From the NCBI GenBank assembly GCA_003156235.1, contig PMGP01000186.1, positions 3,545 to 13,653 of the forward strand: 10,109 nucleotides of DNA. The letters run 5' to 3'. This stretch comes from Acidobacteriaceae bacterium. GTDB lineage: Bacteria > Acidobacteriota > Terriglobia > Terriglobales > Acidobacteriaceae. Position 1 is the stretch's first letter. Each line of letters opens with the position of its first letter. Shown here piece by piece: positions 4,402 through 10,109 of this stretch. The position numbers were made by a program, and so were the translations under genes. The notes under the pieces were generated by a model, which saw nothing but the letters and a program-made list of their open reading frames with translations, did no database searches and was not told the DNA's origin.

Positions 4402-6567
4402 ATGACCATGCAGGCAAACGAGGCACATCTTCCCAAACAACTGACCGGCCATCTGGCTGAGGTTGCGCTCGGCTGCCAGCGCATGTTGGTGGAGAACCCC
4501 TGTCACCCGCAGGCGCTGATAGGCATCACCCTGGTGGCGCTGGCCAGCGGCCAATCCGAGGCCGCGGTCAAGATGGCCCGGGCCGCCGTGGCCGCCGCGC
4601 CGCGCATGATCGCCTCCTGGGTTGCCCTTGGACAGGCGCTCAAAGCCGCCGGTCGCAACGATGAGGCCGAACGCGCCTACATCCACGCCACTAGCATGGA
4701 CGGAATGAACGCGCTGGCTCGCATGGGCCTGGGCGAACTGATGCTGGCTATAGGACGCTCACTGGACGCAATCCGTGAGTTTGATCTCGCCCTCCGGCAC
4801 CAGCCCGTTCTGGCCGCGGCACACATGGGCCTGGGCAATGCCATGGCCAGCCTGAGCCGCAACGATGAAGCACTGAAACACTACCAGCTGGCGATGGCGA
4901 TTTGCCCGCGGATGCCCGAGGCCGAGTTTGCCGTCGGCTTTGTCCTGGCGCGCATGGGAAGGCCTGGGGAGGCCGAAGCTCGCTACCGCCGCGCTCTCAC
5001 CCTGCGCCCGGACTTTGCCGCCGCCTGGGTCAACCTGGGCTGCCTGCTGCGCGAACAAGGGCGCGAGGTCTACGCCGAGGCCGCCCTGCTGCGGGCCGTC
5101 GAACTGCGCCCCGGCCTGATCTCCGGCTGGGTCAACCTGGCAATTCTGGAGCGGGAGCGCCGCCGGCCTGCCGAGGCCGAAGCCTATCTGCGCAAGGCCT
5201 TTGCCCTCAATCCGGAACAGATAGAAACCCTGGTGGCCTGGTGCCAGTTTCGCTCCGCGGAGCGCGACCTGGCAGGCGCATGGCAATGGTTGCGCTGGGC
5301 TCTGGCCCGCGAGCCGGACAACTCCGAGGCTGTCAACATGCACGGCATCCTGCTCCACCAGGAAGGCCGCTTCGAGGAGGCGATAGGCGTTTTCGAGCAG
5401 GCTGAGATTCTCGGTAGCCACGCCGCCGCCTCCAATCGCGGAAACTCCCTGCTGGACTTGGGGCGAATGTACGAGGCCTTGAGGGCGCAGGAGCTGGCCG
5501 TCGAGCGCGATCCCGCCAGCCATGGCGCGCACTACAATCTGGCGCTGACTCGACTGCGGCTGGGCGACTGGCGGCAGGGCTGGCCGGGCTACGAGTCCCG
5601 CTGGCGCTTCCGCGAAGTTCATCGCAGACCCAGGGTCTTTTCCCAACCCCGCTGGCAGGGCGAGGCCCTCGACGGACGCCGCATTCTTCTCCATGCCGAG
5701 CAGGGGCTGGGCGATACCATCCAGTTCTCCCGCTACGTCTCGATGGTCGCGGCCCGCGGCGGGCAGGTCATCCTGCAGGTGCAGCCGCCGGTCGAGCGGC
5801 TCATGTCCTCGCTGGCCGCTGTACGCGATGGCCATGCGCAGACGGCTCTACTGGGCGCCAAACCGCCCCAATCCGATCTTGAGTTCGATCTGGAGTGTCC
5901 GCTCATGAGCCTTCCGGGCGTCTTCGGAACCACGGTCGAAACGGTTCCCTGGCCGGGCGCTTACCTTTTTGCCGACCCAGAGTTGGCCACCGAAAAGCGG
6001 CTTCAGTTTCCGCACTTGCGACTGCAGGATTCGCCGTGTGCGCAGTACCGCGTCGGCCTTTGCTGGGCGGGAAATCCCCGCTACAAGGCCGACCGCCTGC
6101 GCTCCGTCAAGCTGACCACTCTGCTGCCCCTGTTGCGCGTTCCCGGCATCACCTGGATTTCGTTGCAGAAAGGGCCGGCCGCCGAGCAGATGGCCGCACT
6201 GCCCGGAGACGTCGTTCTCCTGGACGGCTCCAGCCGCGACCGCGACCTGGCCGAGACGGCGGCGCTCATCGACACGCTCGACCTGATCATCACCACCGAC
6301 ACCGCCATCGCCCATCTCGCCGGCGCCATGGCCAAGCCGGTCTGGGTTCTGCTGCCCCATCTGAGCGATTGGCGCTGGATGCAGGAGACGGAGACCACCC
6401 CGTGGTACCCCACCGCAAGGCTCCTCCGGCAGAGCGTATCCGGCGACTGGGACGGTCTCATCGACCGCGTAATCAATCAGTTAAGCGAATTTTGCGCAGC
6501 CAGGCAAAAACTGTCAACCATGCCCATCCAGCAGGATTTCCAGCCCTCCCGGCTTATCCCCGCTTAA
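4402..6567 (+). CDS. TPR protein with C-terminal glycosyltransferase-like (GT9/GT-B type) domain
   Basis: The product is 721 residues from ATG 4402; a second in-frame ATG at 4408 is possible and neither has a clear ribosome-binding site. Residues about 10-380 are a superhelix of roughly ten tetratricopeptide repeats, recognisable by units such as AAAWVNLGCLLREQGREVYA and GWVNLAILERERRRPAEAEA, which typically bind protein partners. Residues about 390-700 match the C-terminal domain often fused to TPRs and related to heptosyltransferase-like GT-B enzymes: AEQGLGDTIQFSRYV (GLGD at 435-438), VGLCWAGNP (WAGNP at 555-559), ISLQKGP, and LIITTDTAIAHLAGAMAKPV (Asp633, His638), followed by LPHLSDWRWM. 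There is no signal peptide or membrane helix, so it is cytoplasmic. It probably transfers sugar to a protein or envelope glycan, but donor and acceptor are unknown. It stands alone between two intergenic regions. Confidence 0.85.
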   Translation: MTMQANEAHLPKQLTGHLAEVALGCQRMLVENPCHPQALIGITLVALASGQSEAAVKMARAAVAAAPRMIASWVALGQALKAAGRNDEAERAYIHATSMDGMNALARMGLGELMLAIGRSLDAIREFDLALRHQPVLAAAHMGLGNAMASLSRNDEALKHYQLAMAICPRMPEAEFAVGFVLARMGRPGEAEARYRRALTLRPDFAAAWVNLGCLLREQGREVYAEAALLRAVELRPGLISGWVNLAILERERRRPAEAEAYLRKAFALNPEQIETLVAWCQFRSAERDLAGAWQWLRWALAREPDNSEAVNMHGILLHQEGRFEEAIGVFEQAEILGSHAAASNRGNSLLDLGRMYEALRAQELAVERDPASHGAHYNLALTRLRLGDWRQGWPGYESRWRFREVHRRPRVFSQPRWQGEALDGRRILLHAEQGLGDTIQFSRYVSMVAARGGQVILQVQPPVERLMSSLAAVRDGHAQTALLGAKPPQSDLEFDLECPLMSLPGVFGTTVETVPWPGAYLFADPELATEKRLQFPHLRLQDSPCAQYRVGLCWAGNPRYKADRLRSVKLTTLLPLLRVPGITWISLQKGPAAEQMAALPGDVVLLDGSSRDRDLAETAALIDTLDLIITTDTAIAHLAGAMAKPVWVLLPHLSDWRWMQETETTPWYPTARLLRQSVSGDWDGLIDRVINQLSEFCAARQKLSTMPIQQDFQPSRLIPA

Positions 6568-6607
6568 CCCCAAATCCCACCCTTTAAAAAATATTTGAAA
6601 ATAGTTC

Positions 6608-6636
6608 TTGACATTCCATACTCTGCATTATAGAGT
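6608..6636 (+). promoter_or_regulatory. Sigma70-type promoter of the membrane protein/winged-helix operon
   Basis: A perfect TTGACA at 6608-6613 and TAGAGT at 6631-6636 (4 of 6 consensus) are spaced by 17 bases. Transcription would start near 6643, about 48 bases before ATG 6691. The -10 element lies inside the palindromic operator-like sequence described separately. Confidence 0.7.
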
Positions 6637-6641
6637 ACTCT
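6619..6641. promoter_or_regulatory. Palindromic operator-like site over the -10 element
   Basis: TACTCT (6619-6624) and AGAGTA (6632-6637) form an inverted repeat with a 7-base centre. Overlapping it, AGAGTACTCT (6632-6641) is a perfect 10-bp palindrome. Half-site ACTCT is thus present three times across the spacer and -10 region. A dimeric repressor bound here would block polymerase. The winged-helix protein encoded by the operon is the obvious candidate (inference). Confidence 0.55.
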
Positions 6642-6690
6642 TCATCGAGGAACACTCTGGGGTTAATCAGGGCATTCCAGGAGAATCACT

Positions 6691-7290
6691 ATGACAGTAA
6701 GCAATGAAGAGTTGGAACTGAAAGACAGGCTGAGCCTGATCGAAACCATGATCGCCGAAGGCCGGCGCAGCACCGAGACCTACGGCTGGACCTTCGTCCT
6801 TTGGGGCGTGGCCTACTACGTCGCCATCGCCTGGACCGCCTGGGGACTCTATCGTTCGCTGGCCTGGCCGGTGACGATGGTAGCTGCCAGCGCGCTGACA
6901 GGTGTATTTGCATCCCGCCAAAAGCACAGCCGCCCGGAAACCACGCTGGGCCGCGCCATGAGCTCGATCTGGACCGCTATGGGCATCTCCATGTTTATTG
7001 TCCTGATGTGTCTCGCCATCAGCGGCAGGTATGACCTGCACATCTTTGTCGCGATCATCGGGGCGATGCTGGGCATGGTCAATGCCACCTCCAGCCTGAT
7101 TCTTAAATGGAAGATGCAGTTTGCCTGCGCGGTGGTCTGGTGGGCAGCGGCCGTGGTTGCATGCTTTGCTTCCGAAGCCAAGACAGGGATTGCATTCCTG
7201 GCAGCGATCTTCTTCTGCCAGATCGTCTTCGGCATCTACGCAATGATGTGTGAATCCCGTAGACGCAATCTGGGGGCGACCCATGCCTGA
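6691..7290 (+). CDS. Six-helix integral membrane protein of unknown function
   Basis: The product is 199 residues; ATG 6691 follows AGGAG (6679-6683) at a good distance. The first 28 or so residues are charged and soluble (EELELKDRLSLIETMIAEGR). Six hydrophobic segments follow, at about 31-53, 57-75, 90-112, 117-140, 145-165 and 170-188, and the chain ends in a basic tail (CESRRRNLGATHA). It contains no enzyme motif that I recognise, so it is best described as a cytoplasmic-membrane protein. The next gene, a winged-helix regulator, starts inside its last codons. A membrane protein paired with a small HTH_34-type regulator is a recurring arrangement in acidobacteria as far as I know. That suggests a sensed or regulated membrane function, but no substrate can be named. 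Confidence 0.7.
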   Translation: MTVSNEELELKDRLSLIETMIAEGRRSTETYGWTFVLWGVAYYVAIAWTAWGLYRSLAWPVTMVAASALTGVFASRQKHSRPETTLGRAMSSIWTAMGISMFIVLMCLAISGRYDLHIFVAIIGAMLGMVNATSSLILKWKMQFACAVVWWAAAVVACFASEAKTGIAFLAAIFFCQIVFGIYAMMCESRRRNLGATHA

Positions 7291-7582
7291 GCTGCCGGAG
7301 CTGAATCCTGTGATCCACGGGAAGCTGCGCCTGGCCCTGCTCTCGCTGCTGGTTGGCGTGGAAGAGGCGGAGTTTACCTGGCTGCGCGCGAAGACCGGCT
7401 CGACCGACGGCAACCTGGGCGCGCAACTGCTGAAACTCGAAGAAGCCGGCTACGTCTCGGTCGAAAAGAAATTTGTCCAGCGCAAGCCGCAGACCCTCTA
7501 CCGCATGACCGAAGCCGGACGCCAGGCATTCGTCGAATACGTTCAGGCGCTGAAGCAAATGCTTGGCGGCGCCATCGGCTAG
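7283..7582 (+). CDS. Winged-helix (HTH_34/MarR-like) transcriptional regulator
   Basis: The product is 99 residues, essentially one winged-helix domain. Residues about 8-35 (NPVIHGKLRLALLSLL) form the first helix; TWLRAKTGSTDGNLGAQLLKLEEAGYV is the helix-turn-helix; VSVEKKFVQRKPQTLYRMTEAGRQAFVEYV contains the wing and the last helix, used for dimerisation in this family. ATG 7283 has a G-rich ribosome-binding site (7272-7276) and overlaps the preceding gene by 8 bases, indicating coupled translation. A GTG at 7250 would add 11 residues not typical of the family. There is no ligand or metal-binding domain. It probably represses its own operon through the palindrome at 6619-6641 (inference). 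A strong terminator follows the stop. Confidence 0.85.
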   Translation: MPELPELNPVIHGKLRLALLSLLVGVEEAEFTWLRAKTGSTDGNLGAQLLKLEEAGYVSVEKKFVQRKPQTLYRMTEAGRQAFVEYVQALKQMLGGAIG

Positions 7583-7584
7583 GC

Positions 7585-7616
7585 AAAAGCCTTCATCCTC
7601 CGGGATGAAGGCTTTT
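7585..7616. terminator. Bidirectional intrinsic terminator
   Basis: AAAAGCCTTCATCC (7585-7598) pairs perfectly with GGATGAAGGCTTTT (7603-7616) across a TCCG tetraloop. The stem is 14 bp, with a U run on its 3' side in both directions. It ends the plus-strand operon three bases after the TAG at 7580-7582. On the minus strand it contains the last codons and stop of tgt. Confidence 0.85.
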
Positions 7617-8696
7617 CCGCACACGCTCCATGATCCCCAGGTAGTAAGCCAGATTGTGGATGGTGTTCAGCGTGCCGGAGAGCGCTTCGCCAGCCTGCAT
7701 CAGGTGGCGCAGATAGGCCCGCGAGTAGCGCCGGCAGACCATGCAATCACAAGCCGGGTCCGGCGGGCCTTGATCCTCGGCGTAGCGTTTGCCTTTGATG
7801 TTCAGCCGCCCCTCGCTGGTGAAGAGCAGCCCGTGGCGCGCGGCGCGGGTAGGCAGCACGCAGTCCATCATGTCCACCCCCATGCGCGCATACTGCTCAA
7901 TCTCGTCCGGGTAGCCCACGCCCATCACGTAGCGCGGCTTATCGGCGGGCAGCAGCGGCAGCACCTCTGCAATCATCTCCATGGTCAGCTCGCGCGGCTC
8001 GCCCACGCTCAAGCCCCCGATGGCGTAGCCGTCAAAGTCCATCTCCACCAGGCGCTCCACGCTCTCGCGGCGCAGGTCGCGGAACATTCCGCCCTGGACA
8101 ATGCCGAAGAGGCTTTGCGTGCGACCACCAAATTCGTCGCGCCACACCACCTCGTCGCGGTGCGCTTTAAAGTGCTCCAGAGACCGCCCGGCCCAGGCCA
8201 TCGTCAGCCGCAGGCTTTCCATCGCACGGGAGCGGTCAGCAGGGTATTCCGTGCACTCGTCGAAGGCCATGCAGATGTCCGCGCCCAGCGCGATTTGCAC
8301 GTCCATCGAGTGTTCTGGAGTAAAAAAATGGCTGCTGCCGTCCAGGTGCGACCGGAAACTGACGCCATCGTCCGTGACCTTGCGCAACTGGCTCAGGCTG
8401 AAAACCTGAAAGCCGCCCGAGTCCGTCAGTAGCGCGCGCGGCCAACTGATGAAGCGGTGCAGCCCGCCCATGCGCTGGATGGCCTCGTGGCCGGGCCGCA
8501 AATAAAGATGATATGTGTTGCCCAGAATGATCTCCGCGCCCAACGATTCCAGCACGTCCTGCGAGACAGCCTTCACCGTCCCTTGCGTGCCCACCGGCAT
8601 GAAGACCGGCGTCTCCACGGTGCGATGAGGCAGACAGATCCGCCCCCGCCGCCCGCCAGCTTCGGTTGTCGCCAGTACGTTGAATGCAAGGCCCAC
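7593..8696 (-). CDS. tgt: tRNA-guanine transglycosylase (queuine tRNA-ribosyltransferase)
   Basis: Exchanges guanine-34 for preQ1 in tRNAs with GUN anticodons, a step in queuosine synthesis. The product is 367 residues from a GTG start at 8696. Catalytic residues are in place: Asp92 in LLTDSGGFQ (general acid/base) and Asp278 in MMDCVLPTR (nucleophile; numbered Asp280 in Zymomonas). The zinc site is complete: CxCxxC at 316, 318 and 321, plus His347 in TIHNLAYY. Other family signatures are LGNTYHLYLRPG, FDECTEYPA and FGIVQGG. folK ends 9 bases upstream of the start on the same strand, so the two likely form an operon. The C-terminus ends at MERVRKSLHPGG, roughly 20 residues earlier than the Zymomonas enzyme. 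These last codons lie inside the terminator hairpin shared with the convergent operon. Confidence 0.96.
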   Translation of the reverse strand: MGLAFNVLATTEAGGRRGRICLPHRTVETPVFMPVGTQGTVKAVSQDVLESLGAEIILGNTYHLYLRPGHEAIQRMGGLHRFISWPRALLTDSGGFQVFSLSQLRKVTDDGVSFRSHLDGSSHFFTPEHSMDVQIALGADICMAFDECTEYPADRSRAMESLRLTMAWAGRSLEHFKAHRDEVVWRDEFGGRTQSLFGIVQGGMFRDLRRESVERLVEMDFDGYAIGGLSVGEPRELTMEMIAEVLPLLPADKPRYVMGVGYPDEIEQYARMGVDMMDCVLPTRAARHGLLFTSEGRLNIKGKRYAEDQGPPDPACDCMVCRRYSRAYLRHLMQAGEALSGTLNTIHNLAYYLGIMERVRKSLHPGG

Positions 8697-8705
8697 CAGA
8701 CGATT

Positions 8706-9287
8706 CTACCGGGCGTCCCAGGCATCGCTTTCAATTCGCGCCACTGCATCAGTCGAACTGCCAAAAACACTGTCATCCTGAGCGGAGAGTAGCGAAGTCG
8801 AAGGACCTGCTTTTGCATTTTTTAGGGAATCAATCAATTCTTCCACGGTCTTCCCGCAACCAGGCACAATAATCTCCGCTGCAATCTCGCAGAGAGGCAC
8901 GAGCACAAACGCGCGCTCCGCCAGCCGAGGATGCGGAATCTCCAGCCCCGGCTCGTTGATTTCCAGCTCTCCTAACAGCAGAATGTCCAGGTCCAGTGTG
9001 CGCGGCCCGTTCACGACGCCTGCCGCCCGGTCACGGCCAAACTCCTGCTCGATGGCCAGCAACCCATCGAGGAGTTCGCGCGGAGCCAGATCAGTTTCCA
9101 GAGCGACCACCGCGTTCACGAACCGCGGCTGCGCGGCAAACCCCACCGGCGCAGTTGAGTAAAGCGAAGACCGGCGCGCTACCCGTCCCAGCGATTCCAG
9201 CCGTAGCGCAGCCGCCGCCAGAGTCTCCTCCGGCGCGCCCGCCCAACTGGCCAGGTTCCCGCCCATCCCGATGTACGCCGTCCGCAT
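8706..9287 (-). CDS. folK: 2-amino-4-hydroxy-6-hydroxymethyldihydropteridine pyrophosphokinase (HPPK)
   Basis: Transfers pyrophosphate from ATP to 6-hydroxymethyl-7,8-dihydropterin, the step before dihydropteroate synthase in folate synthesis. The product is 193 residues from ATG 9287, where the family-typical MRTAYIGMGGNLAS begins; a GTG at 9353 would add 22 unrelated residues. Signatures: YSTAPVGFAAQPRFVNAV at about 43-60 and GPRTLDLDILLLGE, with Mg-binding Asp99 and Asp101, then IPHPRLAERAFVLVPLCEIA. The HPPK fold should end near residue 156. The remaining 37 or so residues are extra, and residues 158-173 are encoded by a REP-like repeat (8771-8816). The tail is probably not functional. 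It lies upstream of tgt by 9 bases, likely in one operon, and is divergent from the gene at 9392. Shine-Dalgarno is weak. Confidence 0.93.
   Translation of the reverse strand: MRTAYIGMGGNLASWAGAPEETLAAAALRLESLGRVARRSSLYSTAPVGFAAQPRFVNAVVALETDLAPRELLDGLLAIEQEFGRDRAAGVVNGPRTLDLDILLLGELEINEPGLEIPHPRLAERAFVLVPLCEIAAEIIVPGCGKTVEELIDSLKNAKAGPSTSLLSAQDDSVFGSSTDAVARIESDAWDAR
8771..8816. repeat. REP-like acidobacterial repeat element inside the 3' end of folK
   Basis: The stretch starting TGTCATCCTGAGCGG and ending CGAAGGACCTGCTTTTG contains outer TCCT/AGGA complementarity. From memory, sequences of the type TCATCCTGAGCG...CGAAGGACCTGC are frequent between genes in Terriglobia genomes. Here the element lies in frame within the extended C-terminus of FolK rather than between genes. 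I see only one copy in this window, so its repeat status rests on recall. Confidence 0.55.
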
Positions 9288-9391
9288 ACTCTTCAGGGTA
9301 TCGCGAAAACCAATCCCGATTATGTTGATTCTTGAGCCAGATGAGATGCACACCCTTCATCTGCTAGCATCCTCTATGGAGAATATTCACC

Positions 9392-9703
9392 ATGGATGTT
9401 CAACCCAACATGAGTTTCGGCGCTCGGTGCAATGAAGACATCGCCCTCGATCTGCTCAAGTTCATCTCCGTTACGGCCGGTGTAGGCCGTCCTGCCGCGC
9501 CTTCAACCGGCTTCAGCGGAGCCGCCGGGCCCAAGCCCGAGGAGCACGTGAATCAACTGCTGGAACTCTACAGCCGCTGCCTGAAGGCAGTCGAAGACCA
9601 TGGGACGGAGCCGAATCAGGCAGGCAACAAGCAGCAGAATCAGGCAGTCCGCGGTCCAGAGCCGGAAATTCGCGCACCGCAAGGCTGGATGCCGCAACAA
9701 TGA
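9392..9703 (+). CDS. Small hypothetical protein coupled to a Gfo/Idh/MocA oxidoreductase
   Basis: The product is 103 residues from ATG 9392; GGAG at 9378-9381 lies 10 bases upstream. The N-terminal half (MSFGARCNEDIALDLLKFIS, then VTAGVGR) looks like a compact helical segment. Residues about 48-70 (PKPEEHVNQLLELYSRCLKAVE) are another amphipathic helix. The C-terminal 35 residues are Gln, Pro and Asn rich and probably disordered. There is no signal peptide, membrane helix or cysteine motif. The stop codon overlaps the start of the next gene (ATGA, 9700-9703), which implies coupled translation. I do not recognise a named family. The most that can be inferred is a helical accessory protein. Its promoter must lie in the 104-base gap shared with the divergent folK. 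Confidence 0.7.
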   Translation: MDVQPNMSFGARCNEDIALDLLKFISVTAGVGRPAAPSTGFSGAAGPKPEEHVNQLLELYSRCLKAVEDHGTEPNQAGNKQQNQAVRGPEPEIRAPQGWMPQQ

Positions 9704-10109
9704 GCCAGGCCCCCTTGCGAGTTGCCGTTGCCGGGGCCGGAGCCTTTGGCAGAAACCACCTGCGCGTCTACCGCGAGCTCGAAACTGCGGGCTTGGGTGT
9801 CGCCCTGGTCGCCGCCGTCGAGCCGGACTCGGCCCGCGCCGACGAAACTGCGGCAAAATACGCAATTCCCGTTTTTGACACCGTGGACAAGCTGCTGGCC
9901 GCTGATCTGAAGCTCGACGCAGCCACCGTCGCCGTCCCCACCGTGCATCATCATGCGGTAGCCTCACAGTTGCTCGATGCCGGCCTTGACCTGCTCGTAG
10001 AAAAACCCTTGGCCGCGTCGCTGGCCGAGGCCGACGATCTGATTGCGAGAGCCGCCAAGGGCCAGCGCATCCTGCAGCCCGGCCACCTGGAGCGCTTCAA
10101 CCCCGCGGT
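9700..10109 (+). CDS. Gfo/Idh/MocA family NAD(P)-dependent oxidoreductase (N-terminal part)
   Basis: My translation from ATG 9700 gives 136 residues before the window ends. A Rossmann fold opens the protein: LRVAVAGAGAFGRNH with the dinucleotide-binding G12-x-G14-x-x-G17. The family motif EKPLA follows at 101-105 (Lys102 is the usual catalytic lysine), and the visible part ends at QPGHLERFNPA. The GHxERFNP sequence recalls UDP-GlcNAc 3-dehydrogenase (GnnA) and related sugar-nucleotide dehydrogenases linked to lipid A genes, but the substrate-binding C-terminal domain is outside the window, so substrate is unassigned. ATG overlaps the stop of the small upstream gene by four bases and relies on it for translation. 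The protein is cytoplasmic. Confidence 0.88.
   Translation, partial: MSQAPLRVAVAGAGAFGRNHLRVYRELETAGLGVALVAAVEPDSARADETAAKYAIPVFDTVDKLLAADLKLDAATVAVPTVHHHAVASQLLDAGLDLLVEKPLAASLAEADDLIARAAKGQRILQPGHLERFNPA

Noticed and set aside
4759..5835. 358-codon minus-strand frame inside the TPR gene
   Set aside because: It is a long antisense frame caused by high GC and repeated TPR codons; the plus strand carries clear TPR and glycosyltransferase motifs.
7563..8432. 289-codon plus-strand frame over tgt
   Set aside because: It is antisense to a complete, motif-rich tgt; the His/Ala/Arg-rich translation is typical of a GC-rich shadow.
1..10109. tRNA genes, CRISPR arrays, transposases or prophage genes
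   Set aside because: No tRNA T-loop signature in context, no regularly spaced repeats, and no mobile-element proteins were seen on either strand.

Overview
The window looks like ordinary, GC-rich chromosomal DNA from a member of the Acidobacteriota (probably class Terriglobia). This is inferred from the overall protein style, from a DnaB/Tgt/FolK set typical of free-living bacteria, and from a REP-like element (about 8771-8816) whose sequence style I associate with acidobacterial genomes. No database search was possible, so the lineage is a judgement. No tRNA, rRNA, CRISPR array, transposase or phage structural gene is visible.

Layout from left to right. On the minus strand, 1-586 is the 5' part of a fusion of a ferritin-like diiron domain to a VIT1/CCC1 metal transporter. 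It is divergent from the replicative helicase gene dnaB (721-2109, plus). dnaB converges, with a 5-base gap, on a minus-strand regulator with an XRE-type helix-turn-helix and an apparently dead LexA/S24-like C-terminal domain. The regulator's upstream region carries a three-copy repeat, two tiny overlapping reading frames and a C7 tract. A gene-poor stretch of about 530 bases follows, with a plausible sigma70 promoter pointing right. It leads to a translationally coupled pair: a small zinc-ribbon protein with an AT-hook-like tail (3349-3558) and a protein ending in a sigma-70 region-4-like HTH (3555-4070). That pair ends in a 17-bp-stem hairpin. Next comes a 331-base AT-rich intergenic region holding several palindromes, then a 721-residue TPR/glycosyltransferase-like protein (4402-6567).

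A promoter overlapped by a palindromic operator-like sequence (6608-6641) precedes a two-gene operon: a six-helix membrane protein and a small winged-helix regulator that overlap by 8 bases. A perfect 14-bp-stem terminator follows. That hairpin also encodes the last residues of tgt, which runs on the minus strand behind folK (folK-tgt operon). Divergent from folK is a small acidobacterial-type hypothetical gene that overlaps the start of a Gfo/Idh/MocA oxidoreductase, which runs off the right edge.

Housekeeping functions (DNA replication, queuosine tRNA modification, folate synthesis) are interleaved with regulators. The least explained parts are the zinc-ribbon/sigma-4-like pair with its long leader, the palindrome cluster at 4084-4229, the leader of the XRE-like regulator, and the way two housekeeping genes (tgt, folK) have C-termini written by a hairpin and by a repeat element.
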